DNA from: Dyadobacter sp. 676
GTDB taxonomy: Bacteria > Bacteroidota > Bacteroidia > Cytophagales > Spirosomataceae
Direction: 5' to 3'
NCBI RefSeq assembly: GCF_040448675.1
Contig: NZ_CP159289.1
Span: 6,369,001 to 6,433,000 of the forward strand
Length of the DNA: 64,000 nucleotides
Under the pieces are notes generated by a model that was not told where the DNA came from, made no database searches, and was given only the letters and a program-made list of their open reading frames with translations. The translations under genes and the position numbers were made by a program. This document shows positions 1 to 8,523 of this stretch, piece by piece (position 1 is the first letter of the stretch; the number at the start of each line of letters is the position of its first letter).

Positions 1-94
1 TGCCCCCGGTTCTTGCCTTACAAAGCAAGCCCAATCGGGCCGGGTAGCCAAAAAAAGTAGCCCAACGACCCGGATTGTAGATTTCTGAATGCGG

Positions 95-2074
95 TTATCG
101 CCGCCTGCGCAACCTCGCCATATAACCGCCACCGGCTGCCATCCGGATTTTCAGGCTGTCGCGCGAGGTGAGTGCCGCTTCGGAAAGGCGGTAATCGGCC
201 GGGTAGCGGTCGGCATTTATGCCGTCTTCGCAAATCGTGGCCTCGTAAGTTGTTCCTGCGGTAAGAAAGGCGAGTGGAACGGTCAGTTCGCGGGCCGTGG
301 AATCGTTGAGCGCGCCTATGTACCAGTCGGCACCCTTTTTGCGGACAGTGACGATGTACTCGCCCAGTTTCGCGTCGGGGATGCTGGTGGTGTCCCAAAC
401 CGTCGGGATGCTGCCCAGAAGCTGCATGAATGCGGGTTCTTTCAGGCCTTGCGACGGGTTCCCGGCAAAGAACTGGACAGGACTTTCGTAAACCACGAAC
501 ATGGCAAGCTGCTGCGTGCGCGTAGTGAGCGACATTACATTCTCCGGCATCGGGTGAAAGCCTTTCGGCGTCGCGTTGTTGAGCATGCCCGGCTCGTAAT
601 CCAGGGGCCCGCCGAGCATCCGTATAAACGGGAGCAGTACATTATGCCCGGGCGTAGATTTGGCGCTCCACATATTATATTCCGAACCGAGCACTGCCTC
701 GCGCGCGACCGCGTGCGGAAATGTCCGGTTAAAGCCCGCCGGCTTGAATGCGCCATGAAACATCAGCATGATCTTGTGCCGGGCACATGCTTCCGCGACT
801 TTATAGAAGAATTGCACGGCCTTCTGGTCGTCGCGGTTGATGAAATCGGTCATGATAAAATCCACTCCCCATTTACTGAACTGTTCGAGCGCCGGTTCGA
901 GTTGCTTTTCGAGTGTAAGTGCAAGCGTCCACATGCTTATGCCGATACCCTTACTTCTGGCATAGGCAACGATTTCCTCCATATCGATATCGGGATTGAT
1001 CCTGAACAGATCGTTGTTGTCGCTCCATCCGGCATCCATCATAATGCGTTCAAAACCGAATTGCCTGGCAAAATCGATATAGTATTTGTAAGTGGCGGTG
1101 TTGATACCGCTCTTGAAAGGCACATTGAAAATGTTGGAAGCGATAATCCATTCGTCGGTGGCCTTGCCGGGTTTGACCCACGACAGATCCGCCACGCGCG
1201 AGGGGCTCGCTAGCCGGTAAACGAGGTCGTTGCCGGGCAGGTCCCGGTCTTCGGAGGCGATAACGAGCACCCGCCATGGGAACGGCCGGGTGCCTTTTGT
1301 TTTGGCCAGAAAGTCGGCACGTCTGGAAACATACCGCGTTGAATACAGCTCTCTGGTTTCCGCTTCTTCCGCCGGGTAGGGGGCAAACCGGCCGAACAGC
1401 GCTTTTTCTTCGTTGCCCGTGAGGAACATGCCGGGGTAATCTTCAAGGTCCGATTCGGTAATCCCGATTTTGGGAGAGTCCCCGGGCGCGACAAGAACAG
1501 GGGAGAAGAAAAGGCTTTTGGAAGATATGCTTTCCAGTGGTTTCACCGTGTAAGGTTCTTCAAAACTGGTATGGTAAATGTCCATATTCGACGGAGGCGC
1601 GACTTCGGGATAATACACCGGGTGATTGGCCGGGAAGCGGAACGCGGCGGTTTCGGAGCGTACGGTGATGTCGGCAGGAAACGATGTGGCGATGCGGTAG
1701 GCCACGCCATCGTCATATACCCGGAAAACCACCGCGAACGCATTGCGAAGCGTGATTTTGAGCTCTCTGTAATGGTCGGGGATGTGCCTTCGCTTTTCCG
1801 GTACCGGCGATACGATCGTTTCGTTGACGTTCCGTTCAATGAATTTCGGTTTCGACAATCCGTCCGAAAGTTTTTTGCCGTCGGAAAGAACCATATCGAT
1901 TTCCGACGGCGACAAAAGCAGCTGGTTATTGAAATACACGCAATACCGTAGCTGGTCGTCGAGAAAGGCAACCAGCCGGATGGTTCCATTCGGGGAAACG
2001 ACCTGGCGGGTGGTTTGTGCAAGGGCGCCGAAATGGGTTAATATAAAAAGGGCCAGGGGCAGCAGTTTTTTCAT
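95..2074 (-). CDS. Glycoside hydrolase family 97 protein
   Basis: Secreted alpha-glycosidase (alpha-glucosidase or alpha-galactosidase type) expected in the periplasm. The 659-residue length and order of parts match GH97: a signal peptide (MKKLLPLALFILTHFGALAQ), an N-terminal beta-sandwich to about residue 290, a (beta/alpha)8 barrel with MMDAGWSD near 345, FIMTDFINRDDQ near 407-418 and FHGAFKPAG, then a C-terminal beta domain. Asp410 in MTDF sits where retaining GH97 members carry an Asp nucleophile, so a retaining enzyme is more likely than a SusB-type inverting one; this is inferred from motif position only. The frame is open upstream to 2350, but the start at 2074 is chosen because it gives a clean signal peptide. 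It stands alone, with no SusCD genes beside it in the window. Confidence 0.9.
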   Translation of the reverse strand: MKKLLPLALFILTHFGALAQTTRQVVSPNGTIRLVAFLDDQLRYCVYFNNQLLLSPSEIDMVLSDGKKLSDGLSKPKFIERNVNETIVSPVPEKRRHIPDHYRELKITLRNAFAVVFRVYDDGVAYRIATSFPADITVRSETAAFRFPANHPVYYPEVAPPSNMDIYHTSFEEPYTVKPLESISSKSLFFSPVLVAPGDSPKIGITESDLEDYPGMFLTGNEEKALFGRFAPYPAEEAETRELYSTRYVSRRADFLAKTKGTRPFPWRVLVIASEDRDLPGNDLVYRLASPSRVADLSWVKPGKATDEWIIASNIFNVPFKSGINTATYKYYIDFARQFGFERIMMDAGWSDNNDLFRINPDIDMEEIVAYARSKGIGISMWTLALTLEKQLEPALEQFSKWGVDFIMTDFINRDDQKAVQFFYKVAEACARHKIMLMFHGAFKPAGFNRTFPHAVAREAVLGSEYNMWSAKSTPGHNVLLPFIRMLGGPLDYEPGMLNNATPKGFHPMPENVMSLTTRTQQLAMFVVYESPVQFFAGNPSQGLKEPAFMQLLGSIPTVWDTTSIPDAKLGEYIVTVRKKGADWYIGALNDSTARELTVPLAFLTAGTTYEATICEDGINADRYPADYRLSEAALTSRDSLKIRMAAGGGYMARLRRRR

Positions 2075-2958
2075 AGCGATTTGGTAGGTCCCATACAATT
2101 TGCAATGTACGGAATAAACTGACGAAAGGACGGGTTGGTGCCGGCCTGGTAACGGGAGTGCCGAAGAAGAAAAATCATGAAGAATCTCGTGAAAAAAAAT
2201 AGCCGTTTCATACAAGTTTCGCTGCCGGCTGGTAAAAAGTTTAACCCGACTGAAAACTGCTGGCACGGAATTTAGGTTTGTAATAAATATTACTACAAGT
2301 AACTCTTCGAGTACACTTTGTAACTCTCGATTAAAAATAATAAACGGCAAATCGTAATTCGGGCCACGACTGCTTTATGCATTGATTGCGAGTTGGTTTT
2401 CTTTTTGGTAGCGTAGTTCGGCGCCGATTTTCGCGGGAATACCAATAATATAACTTAATCCTTAGGTGAAAAGTGGCGAACCAATTACTTCTACAACTTT
2501 CAGGGGGAATGGCAGACGATTTCCGCTTTTCGATTCATTTATATCAAAAAAATAACCGCCTGCTTGTGAAGAAAATACCGGGGTTGGGGCGGGGTGGTAA
2601 TTACGGGAATGGCGAATTGTCGACGGATTTTTTGTAACCGTATGAGACAATTTTGTTCGCAGGCGACGTTCTGGTTAAATGGGGAATAGCACGGGCGTTG
2701 GCATCGGCGAATAGCTGTCGTACGCGAAAAGTATTTTTGTATACCGATTGGAATATCCGTGTGAAAATTGATTTATTTAAAACCGATTTAAAAATGAATC
2801 GCCGAAAAACGGTTAATAAAAATGGCCGGACGGAATAAAGATGCAGATTTTTTTTTCGCAATTTTGGTACATTATTTATCTTCAAAAGTATTTTAATAAA
2901 ATGTTAACTTCATTACTTTTGCGAAAGTAATAATCCACCAGCAACCCGTAATTTATTT
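2075..2958. other. Long AT-rich intergenic region
   Basis: About 880 bases between the divergent GH97 and AT-hook genes. Short open frames on both strands have no recognisable protein content and no Bacteroidetes-like start context. A small AT-rich palindrome (GTAATA-AA-TATTAC) lies at 2280-2293. I see no tRNA-like fold or intrinsic terminator. The right end carries the promoter of the next gene. Confidence 0.6.
2914..2921 (+). promoter_or_regulatory. Bacteroidetes-type -7 element upstream of the AT-hook gene
   Basis: TACTTTTG matches TAnnTTTG exactly and lies 37 bases before the start codon at 2959. It is inside a small inverted repeat (TTACTTT-TGCG-AAAGTAA, 2913-2930), so a repressor could cover the promoter. 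No clear -33 TTTG was found at the usual spacing. Confidence 0.5.
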
Positions 2959-3429
2959 ATGAAAGCAAGAGCAATTAAATTCTTTTCTCCTGAGGATAAT
3001 GTTTCGGTAGCGAAAAAACCTCAGGAGAAACCAAAGCCGACCGGCTACATTTCTACCTCCGGAAAACTTGTTCTTCCTCCTAAAACTTTGGAAGAATTAG
3101 GAATCGAACCTGAAACTGCACGCTTTAAAATCGGAGCACAACAAGGCAAGAGAACGTTGAAGTATCTTTACCTGATCCCCAGCACAGATGAAAACGGAAC
3201 ATTCGCATTAGCGAGAAGCGGCCGCGGATATTCGATCCCGCTGGAACTGATTCTCCGCAAAGGCGGTATCGATTTTGAAAATACGAAGTACATTTTTGAA
3301 GTAACGCTTTTCAATTACAACGAAGGTGTCGTAGGCTTTGAACTCGCATTGGGAACAGAAGAACCCAAGCCAGCCTATACCGGCAAACCACGGGGCCGTA
3401 AACCCAAGAATGCCGTGGCAGCTGAATAA
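2959..3429 (+). CDS. Small conserved-looking protein with C-terminal AT-hook-like tail
   Basis: A 156-residue protein I do not recognise by family name. The first 25 residues are charged and proline/lysine-rich. A compact central region (about 28-130) alternates short hydrophobic strands. The C-terminus carries GKPRGRKPKN, which resembles an AT-hook (the core of that motif is RGRP/RGRK), so minor-groove binding to AT-rich DNA is plausible. There is no signal peptide or membrane segment, so it should be cytoplasmic. The gene is monocistronic, with its own -7 element and a strong terminator just after the stop. The extremely AT-rich gap next door would be a natural self-target, but that is inference only. 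Confidence 0.75.
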   Translation: MKARAIKFFSPEDNVSVAKKPQEKPKPTGYISTSGKLVLPPKTLEELGIEPETARFKIGAQQGKRTLKYLYLIPSTDENGTFALARSGRGYSIPLELILRKGGIDFENTKYIFEVTLFNYNEGVVGFELALGTEEPKPAYTGKPRGRKPKNAVAAE

Positions 3430-3435
3430 ATATGC

Positions 3436-3465
3436 AAAAGGGTCCGTTTTCGCGGACCCTTTTTT
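3436..3465. terminator. Bidirectional intrinsic terminator
   Basis: A perfect 7-bp GC-rich stem (GGGTCCG / CGGACCC) with a TTTTCG loop, flanked by A4 on the left and T6 on the right. It lies between the convergent AT-hook gene and the Fur-like gene and can serve both. Confidence 0.85.
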
Positions 3466-3494
3466 GTTAAGTACTGGTAAACAGGGCATCTGCA

Positions 3495-3782
3495 TCAGCG
3501 GCCTGTCGCGTTTCTGACCGGCTCCGGAATACCGAAAAGATTTTTACGGCTGTCGGTCGCGAAACGCCGCTCCGCAAACCCAGCGCTAACCAGCCAGTTA
3601 AGCGATTCGTAAACGGTCGCCGGACTGATTTTAATCCCGCGACTGCGCATGTCGCGCCATAATGTATCGCCGTCGGTAAATTCGTTGGCAACAAGCAACT
3701 GCTCGGCCACAATGACCCTCTTTTCGGCCAGCCTTATTTTATGGCGCGTGCAATAAGCACTGATTTGTTCGTACAGGGACAT
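3495..3782 (-). CDS. Fur-family-like winged-helix protein, DNA-binding domain only
   Basis: The 95 residues match the N-terminal winged-helix half of Fur/Zur/PerR proteins: a first helix (RLAEKRVIVAEQLL), then ISPATVYESLNWLVSAGFAERR, which corresponds to the family's TVYRTLxxLxxxG recognition segment. Normal Fur proteins are about 140 residues; the C-terminal dimerisation domain with its His/Cys metal sites is absent. The stop is followed within 30 bases by a terminator, so this is not an obvious frameshift. The gene starts 21 bases after the DUF4198 gene on the same strand, so they are probably co-transcribed, suggesting a role in metal-responsive control, possibly of its own promoter. How it would sense metal without the second domain is unclear. 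Confidence 0.7.
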   Translation of the reverse strand: MSLYEQISAYCTRHKIRLAEKRVIVAEQLLVANEFTDGDTLWRDMRSRGIKISPATVYESLNWLVSAGFAERRFATDSRKNLFGIPEPVRNATGR

Positions 3783-3803
3783 GCGAATGAATGACGCTTA
3801 AAA

Positions 3804-4520
3804 TTATTTTCCTACTTCTACCAGTAAGGTCGCGCTGCGCCAGAAGGCTTTATATTCTTTTCCATTGTGCGACCCCGTCTCTTTCCAGCTTTTCGATGCC
3901 TCGATGTAATAGGTGCCCGGCCAAAGCGGAATGAATTCGGCCAAACCTTTTTCGTCGGTCGTGATTTGTTTGCTCCATCCGGATGGCGAAGCGACGGTCA
4001 CTTGCAATTTTTCATTTCCATTGTTTTTAAAAAAACCGCGCAGATTCAAAGGGCTGTTCACTTTGTAGGTTTTGGCAGGATCGGCGAAAATGTTCAGTTC
4101 GTTGGCATTGGCTGCGGGGTTATTACCTGCATCAGCCTTTCCCACAGTTACTAACGCGCTGGCATTGAACTGATAAACGGTCGCGCCTCCAAGGTCTTTG
4201 GACGTGTGCCCTACCGATAATGTGTATACGCCTTGTTGCCCGGGTGTAAACTCGGCGGTAAAGTGATCTTCGGCCGCTACGGTTGCCAGTTTGGTCCGTT
4301 TCTGGTCGGGTGTGGTTAGCCACAACTCGAAGTCTTTCACATCCGAATACCATTCGCCGAGCTTTTCCGGCGTGTCCCCCGGTTCGGCATAGATGATTTT
4401 AACCGTTTGTTTCTGACCCGCTTTGCCTGTCGGAGCCGTCTGGATCCAAAGCGCATGGGCGAAAAGCTGCGCCGGGCAGCAAAGTAAAAAGGCAAGAAGA
4501 AGAAGTTGTTTTTTGAACAT
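3804..4520 (-). CDS. DUF4198-type periplasmic protein, probably linked to metal uptake
   Basis: A 238-residue exported protein. A signal peptide (MFKKQLLLLAFLLCC...LFA) is followed directly by HALWIQT, the mature start with a conserved histidine typical of DUF4198 proteins, which commonly accompany nickel/cobalt or other metal transport systems in Gram-negative bacteria. The rest is beta-rich, with two Ig-like stretches (about 25-120 and 150-235). The start at 4520 is chosen over upstream frame extension because of the signal peptide. It is the first gene of a two-gene unit with the Fur-like gene, behind a canonical promoter overlapped by a palindrome. The metal is not identifiable from sequence. 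Confidence 0.75.
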   Translation of the reverse strand: MFKKQLLLLAFLLCCPAQLFAHALWIQTAPTGKAGQKQTVKIIYAEPGDTPEKLGEWYSDVKDFELWLTTPDQKRTKLATVAAEDHFTAEFTPGQQGVYTLSVGHTSKDLGGATVYQFNASALVTVGKADAGNNPAANANELNIFADPAKTYKVNSPLNLRGFFKNNGNEKLQVTVASPSGWSKQITTDEKGLAEFIPLWPGTYYIEASKSWKETGSHNGKEYKAFWRSATLLVEVGK

Positions 4521-4584
4521 GATTTGAAAAAATGAGTAGTAAAAAAGCGAAGTGTATTTACAATATCCGCTCCGCATGTGGACG

Positions 4585-4616
4585 TACAAATATAGTTTAT
4601 TTGTAATAAGTCCAAA
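4585..4616 (-). promoter_or_regulatory. Canonical promoter with overlapping palindromic operator (DUF4198/fur-like unit)
   Basis: On the minus strand TATATTTG (4587-4594) fits the -7 consensus TAnnTTTG and TTTG (4613-4616) fits the -33 element, 18 bases apart. A perfect inverted repeat with 8-base arms TACAAATA / TATTTGTA and spacer TAGTT covers 4585-4605, so it contains the -7 element. The 21-bp size and AT-rich arms are in the range of Fur-family operators. A bound repressor would block polymerase directly. Confidence 0.75.
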
Positions 4617-4635
4617 TAGTATTTAAATTTAAATT

Positions 4636-4676
4636 CAAACAAAAACGGCCTTCGCGTCGGAAGCGGAAGGCCGTTT
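4636..4676 (-). terminator. Intrinsic terminator of the GAF gene
   Basis: An 11-bp stem AAACGGCCTTC / GAAGGCCGTTT (4643-4653 and 4666-4676). On the minus strand the stem is followed by TTTTTGTTTG. It lies 33 bases beyond the stop of the GAF gene. Confidence 0.8.
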
Positions 4677-4708
4677 GTTGTATTCAGCTACAACAAAGCT
4701 ATTTCAGT

Positions 4709-7050
4709 TTAGCTGTAAGCAACGCCCAGTCTGAGCGCCCGCAACCCGCTTAAACCTTGCAGATCTTCAAGTTCAAGCTCTTCGGTAACCGGTTCGAGGG
4801 ATTTTGTTTCCTGCAAATAATGGATAAAAGGCAGATAATCCTCAATGTCCCGCTGGTGCAGGTAAATGAGTGCGATCTTGCCGGGTTGGGTAAGGCGTTC
4901 CTGCGAGTTTTTGATCCTCACTTTGTCGATGCGTTTTTTGATCATCTGGTACCGGATATTGTAAGCGCCTTCCACATCGAACTTTCTCTCGTCCGTCCGG
5001 AAACTGATATCGATCATATGGTTATGCACGAAAATCAGTTGCGTGGTATGGAGCTCCCGGGGCATTTCCGACAGCAAATCGCGCGTGAGCCGCGCTACCT
5101 CGATCATCGACGACAGTTGCCACAGCCGCAGGTTTTTGAGGTGAAAATGATTGAATGGCTTGTCAGGGGCGATCGATTGGCCGATATAAATGTCGTATTC
5201 GATGCCATCCGTCCTGAACTTTTCGAAATAGCAGGGATAGGATTCCTGCAGTGCTTCCTTCTGATCCTCGAAATACCGGTTGACAGCCGTGTTGATCAGC
5301 TCCATCGAACGGTCGAGCGCCTCGCGGTGGCGGTGTATTCCGCCCTGTGCGACGTGGGTGGCGCCCAGGTATTCGTCGATCAAAGTCGTTGTTCGGGGGT
5401 TCTGTTGGGATAAATGGATCAGGTAATTCCGCGATTCGTCGTTCAAAAAAGTGTTCAGATTGTTTTCGGACGTGCTGTTCAGCTGCCCCTGCGCTACCGT
5501 TTGTTTCCATCGGGTGCAATGGAAGCGTAACTCCTGCATCAGCGACGACCGGTCGAATGGCAGAAGGGCATTCAAAACGTCGTCGAGCAGGTCGAGGTAA
5601 TGGCCCAGATCCGCATGGATGGCGGCATTGCGCTCGTTGGTGGAGTTGCGGATGTCGATGGCACCGTAAAGCGGGTACACGTCGAAGAACGCAATGTTTT
5701 CGTTCACTTCCGGCAAACCTTTTTTCTGCGGTGCAGGTAATGCCAGGCGGCTTCATTGAATTTCCACTGCACGGCGGGCTGAATGGAGGTGAATTTCTCC
5801 TTGATGATATTTTCCAGTTCCAGGTTGAACTCTTCTATATATATGTTGAGGAGCTGAGCTATCGAGGCGAACGCCATTTCGAGTGCCGCGAGTTTTTTTT
5901 CGTCGAAACGCTCGTCTTTCCAGGTATGCATGCAAAGCACGCCGACGAGTTTTTGCTCCACAAAGAGCGGCACCAACGCCAGCGAGCGCACTTGCAGGTT
6001 ACGGAAGGGTGCGAGCCAGCCGATCTGTCGTTCGTCTTCCCCATGGATATCCGGCGAGAAAAACGAGTTCGGCCTGGCCGCGTAGCCTTCGGCCTGCCGG
6101 CGGAATTCCTCCGGCGTGAGCCGGTTTTCGCCCCAGATCTGGAAAAGTACGCCTGTACCCGCCTGCTCGTATCCGTACACGGCCTGCCCGTTCACACGTA
6201 CGAAAGGAAAGAGGTCGAACTCGATGCTGTTGTTCTGCACCAGCGTTTTCAGCGACTGGATAATGCGTTGATAGCGGTTCGGACTGTCGCCCGGTATCCG
6301 GTTAAATTGGACCTTTTTGATATTCTCCACCGCCATTTTCGCGGTAATGTCGGTAACCGTGATCACTGCGAAGCCGCGAAAGCGGAACATATCCAGCGGC
6401 AATACCTTCTGCAATTGCAAATGCCCGTCCGTCTCGCTGAAATGCGCGTAGATTTCGACAAAATTCAGTTCCGGAAGCGCTTCCTTAGCGGTAACTTCTA
6501 CAAATTCGGGGCTTACGAGCACTTCGTAATAGCGTAGCAGGCCGGTTTTGTGATCGGTCCAGGCGTGGTATTGCTGTATTTTGACCGGTACCTGAAAGTT
6601 GTACAGCCGCTGCAATATCAGGGTATAAATCAGGTGCAGGCGTTCACGCTGATATTCTTCCGGTTTTTTTTGCAGTTCGAACTGCGAGTCGACAGGCTTT
6701 AAATTGAGCATCTCGAAAAGCAGGTCGGTGCCATAAAAAATGGTGGGATAAAGTGGAAAACTCATACCCCAGGCCAGTTGATGTTCCGATACGAGCGGTG
6801 CCGACAGGCTGCTGTAAATGTATTCGAAAAAGTCGCCGTAACGTCCGACGTCTTCCAGCGGCACGTCGCCTTCGGGGAGCTTGTTGTCGCGGAAATAGTT
6901 GAGTATATTCTTGTAAAATGCCGATTTGAGCGTCTTTTCCTCCGTGATGCGCTGTTCGAGGAAGCGGATATACGGCATGAACGAGATGGCCGAATCGAGG
7001 TCGGGCGGGAGCGCCCGCATTCCGGAAACGTCGAGTACTTCGTTTTTCAT
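4709..7050 (-). CDS. GAF-domain protein, read across a -1 frame change
   Basis: Two adjacent frames form one protein of about 780 residues. The first frame (7050 to 5704, 448 residues) has an N-terminal helical region and a GAF domain at about 270-420 (SLALVPLFVEQKLVGVLCMHTW). The second (stop at 4709) continues directly with FFDVYPLYGAIDIRNSTNERN and a mostly helical region. GAIDIRNSTNERN loosely resembles the start of class III cyclase domains, but no cyclase catalytic pattern follows, so I do not call one. The change of frame is at a run of six A (T6 at 5720-5725) and requires -1, or one added base. Full-length expression needs ribosomal frameshifting or the break is a sequence error. The start MKNEVL at 7050 is the first good ATG. 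No transmembrane segment; probably a cytoplasmic sensor. Confidence 0.75.
5719..5725 (-). promoter_or_regulatory. A AAA AAG slippery heptamer, candidate -1 frameshift site
   Basis: On the minus strand the zero frame reads AGA AAA AAG GTT TGC CGG AAG TGA. The heptamer A AAA AAG is in the phase required for -1 slippage, as in dnaX, and the zero-frame stop follows four codons later. After a -1 shift the reading is GGT TTG CCG GAA, the frame of the C-terminal half. I see no strong upstream Shine-Dalgarno stimulator; a weak GAACG/CGTTC stem lies downstream. Confidence 0.4.
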
Positions 7051-7155
7051 GGTGCTATGATGCGGTGGAGGCATAAAGATACGACACACCAATCGAAAAA
7101 GCGCGTGCCGGCTCCCGTCGCCGGCACGCGCATGAAGGCCGACGCGGCAATGCGG

Positions 7156-7497
7156 TCAGGCGAATGCGCTTTCCGGCCTGAATACTCCCGGTTCCATGCG
7201 GATATTGAGCCTTTCCAGCATTTCGGCGCGGTTGAACCCCTTTCTGAGATTTTCGGCCTGCACCATTTCCCGCGCATTGTTCAGCGCGTCTTCGCTTGTC
7301 CAGAGGGCAATGGTGATATATTCGGTGTCACCATTTTCCGTGATGCGCTCGTACGCATCGTCGCGGATGAAGCCGGCAAGCGTGTGGATGAACTCCCTGC
7401 TGATCTCCTGGCGTTCGAGAAATGTTTCCCTGGCGGCTGCGGGAATCAGGTATTTGCCGATAAATGCGACCGGGCGGTTGTTGTCTTGTAGTTCCAT
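7156..7497 (-). CDS. ABM-superfamily (antibiotic biosynthesis monooxygenase-like) protein
   Basis: A 113-residue protein with the pattern of the dimeric alpha+beta barrel/ABM fold: a first strand (PVAFIGKYLIPAAARETFLERQ), a helix around EISREFIHTLAGFIRDD, a strand TEYITIALWTSEDALNNA and a closing helix. Such proteins are small cofactor-free monooxygenases or heme/quinone-handling enzymes; the substrate cannot be read from sequence. The start MELQDNN at 7497 is used because the upstream extension is low-complexity and unconserved in look. It lies downstream of, and on the same strand as, the AraC gene at 7590, with a gap of about 90 bases, so co-transcription is possible. Confidence 0.65.
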   Translation of the reverse strand: MELQDNNRPVAFIGKYLIPAAARETFLERQEISREFIHTLAGFIRDDAYERITENGDTEYITIALWTSEDALNNAREMVQAENLRKGFNRAEMLERLNIRMEPGVFRPESAFA

Positions 7498-7589
7498 GAT
7501 TTTTAATTGGATTGGCAATCGTTTCTGTTGGTTTTGTTTGTACAAAATTCCAAAGGGGCAGACTGCCATTCTTGTAAAAAATCATTGAT

Positions 7590-8363
7590 TTACCACAACA
7601 CCGGCGATTTGAAAAACTCGGTAGGAGTAAGGCCGGTAAACAGCTTGAAATCTTTATTGAAATGAGGCTGGTCGAAATAACCGGCGTCCAGCGCCAGCTG
7701 CGCCAGCGTTTGCCCCGAGCGGCCTTTTTCGATCACCGATTTCATTTTGACCAAATATGCGAATTGCTTTGGCGAAAGCCCCGCCACACGCCTGAAACGC
7801 TTTTCGAACACGTCCTGGCTTACATACAACGACGCGGCCAGTTCCCTGATCCTCAACTGTCCTCCAGCAGACCGGATCTTGTCGATCGCGGCGAGTACCA
7901 GGCGGTCGGCGGCCCTGTCGCTGACCCGCCCGAGCAGAAAGCGTTCAACCCGCGTAATGCGTGCTTCGTGCGAGGGCAATCCGGCCAGTTGCTCTTCCAG
8001 CAGCGGAATATCCCCGAACCCGTCGAGGCAATCCAGCGGAATACTCGTGTCGCTGAATGCATGGAGCGGCTCGCGAACGAAAGGCGCAATGCCGCCTTCC
8101 CGAAAAATGACCAGGAGATTTATCGTTCCCGACCGGTATTGCATCGCGCGGCCCGATTTCCGCAGCCCCGACACGACGGCCGGTCCGAGCGCGGTGACCT
8201 CGCCATGATGGTCGACGCAAACCTGCCCGCTTAACCGGAACACCATGACCGGCGAGGTTTCAGGCAGGACCCGGTTGACCACGTCCGCGGGCGTTTCTAT
8301 CACCTTATAGGACTGGATAAATGGGCTCAGTTCGGGTATCGGAAAATAGGTCTGGACATTCAT
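7590..8363 (-). CDS. AraC-family transcriptional regulator
   Basis: 257 residues: an N-terminal cupin-like sensing part (about 1-150, with VLPETSPVMVFRLSG) and a C-terminal double helix-turn-helix (about 155-257) with the AraC signatures IRELAASLYVSQDVFEKRFRRVAGLSPKQF and LAQLALDAGYFDQPHFNKDFKLFTGLTPTEF. It is transcribed divergently from the SDR gene at 8524, which is the usual layout for a regulator and its target. The ATG at 8363 is preferred over an upstream TTG in the same frame. Confidence 0.9.
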   Translation of the reverse strand: MNVQTYFPIPELSPFIQSYKVIETPADVVNRVLPETSPVMVFRLSGQVCVDHHGEVTALGPAVVSGLRKSGRAMQYRSGTINLLVIFREGGIAPFVREPLHAFSDTSIPLDCLDGFGDIPLLEEQLAGLPSHEARITRVERFLLGRVSDRAADRLVLAAIDKIRSAGGQLRIRELAASLYVSQDVFEKRFRRVAGLSPKQFAYLVKMKSVIEKGRSGQTLAQLALDAGYFDQPHFNKDFKLFTGLTPTEFFKSPVLW

Positions 8364-8485
8364 CACTCCCAAAACCGGAAGCGGGTGCGAACGGTTCCCG
8401 AGTGCCTTTAAGCCGGATGGAACATCACGTAAAAGTGTATCGCATTTCCGGATTTTTGTATAAGTCGCCGGCGGGAGCGACCCGG

Positions 8486-8493
8486 TAAATTTG
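8486..8493 (+). promoter_or_regulatory. -7 promoter element of the SDR gene
   Basis: TAAATTTG fits TAnnTTTG and lies 30 bases before the ATG at 8524, in the AraC/SDR divergent gap. A TTTG at 8455-8458 is too far upstream to be a standard -33 box, which fits a promoter that needs the AraC activator. Confidence 0.5.
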
Positions 8494-8523
8494 TAGCATC
8501 AAACACAAAAACAATTGTCAACC

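Noticed and set aside
1..94. Possible hairpin with CCGGGT / ACCCGG at the left window edge
   Set aside because: Only a 6-bp stem with a loop of over 20 bases and no T tract after it; not supported as a terminator of the GH97 gene.
89..1213. Long open frame antisense to the GH97 gene (374 codons)
   Set aside because: It mirrors the codon periodicity of the GH97 gene, which has clear family motifs; the antisense protein shows no recognisable features and an odd composition.
2462..2885. Several short frames in the 2-3 kb intergenic region
   Set aside because: AT-rich, overlapping each other on both strands, no start context or family resemblance.
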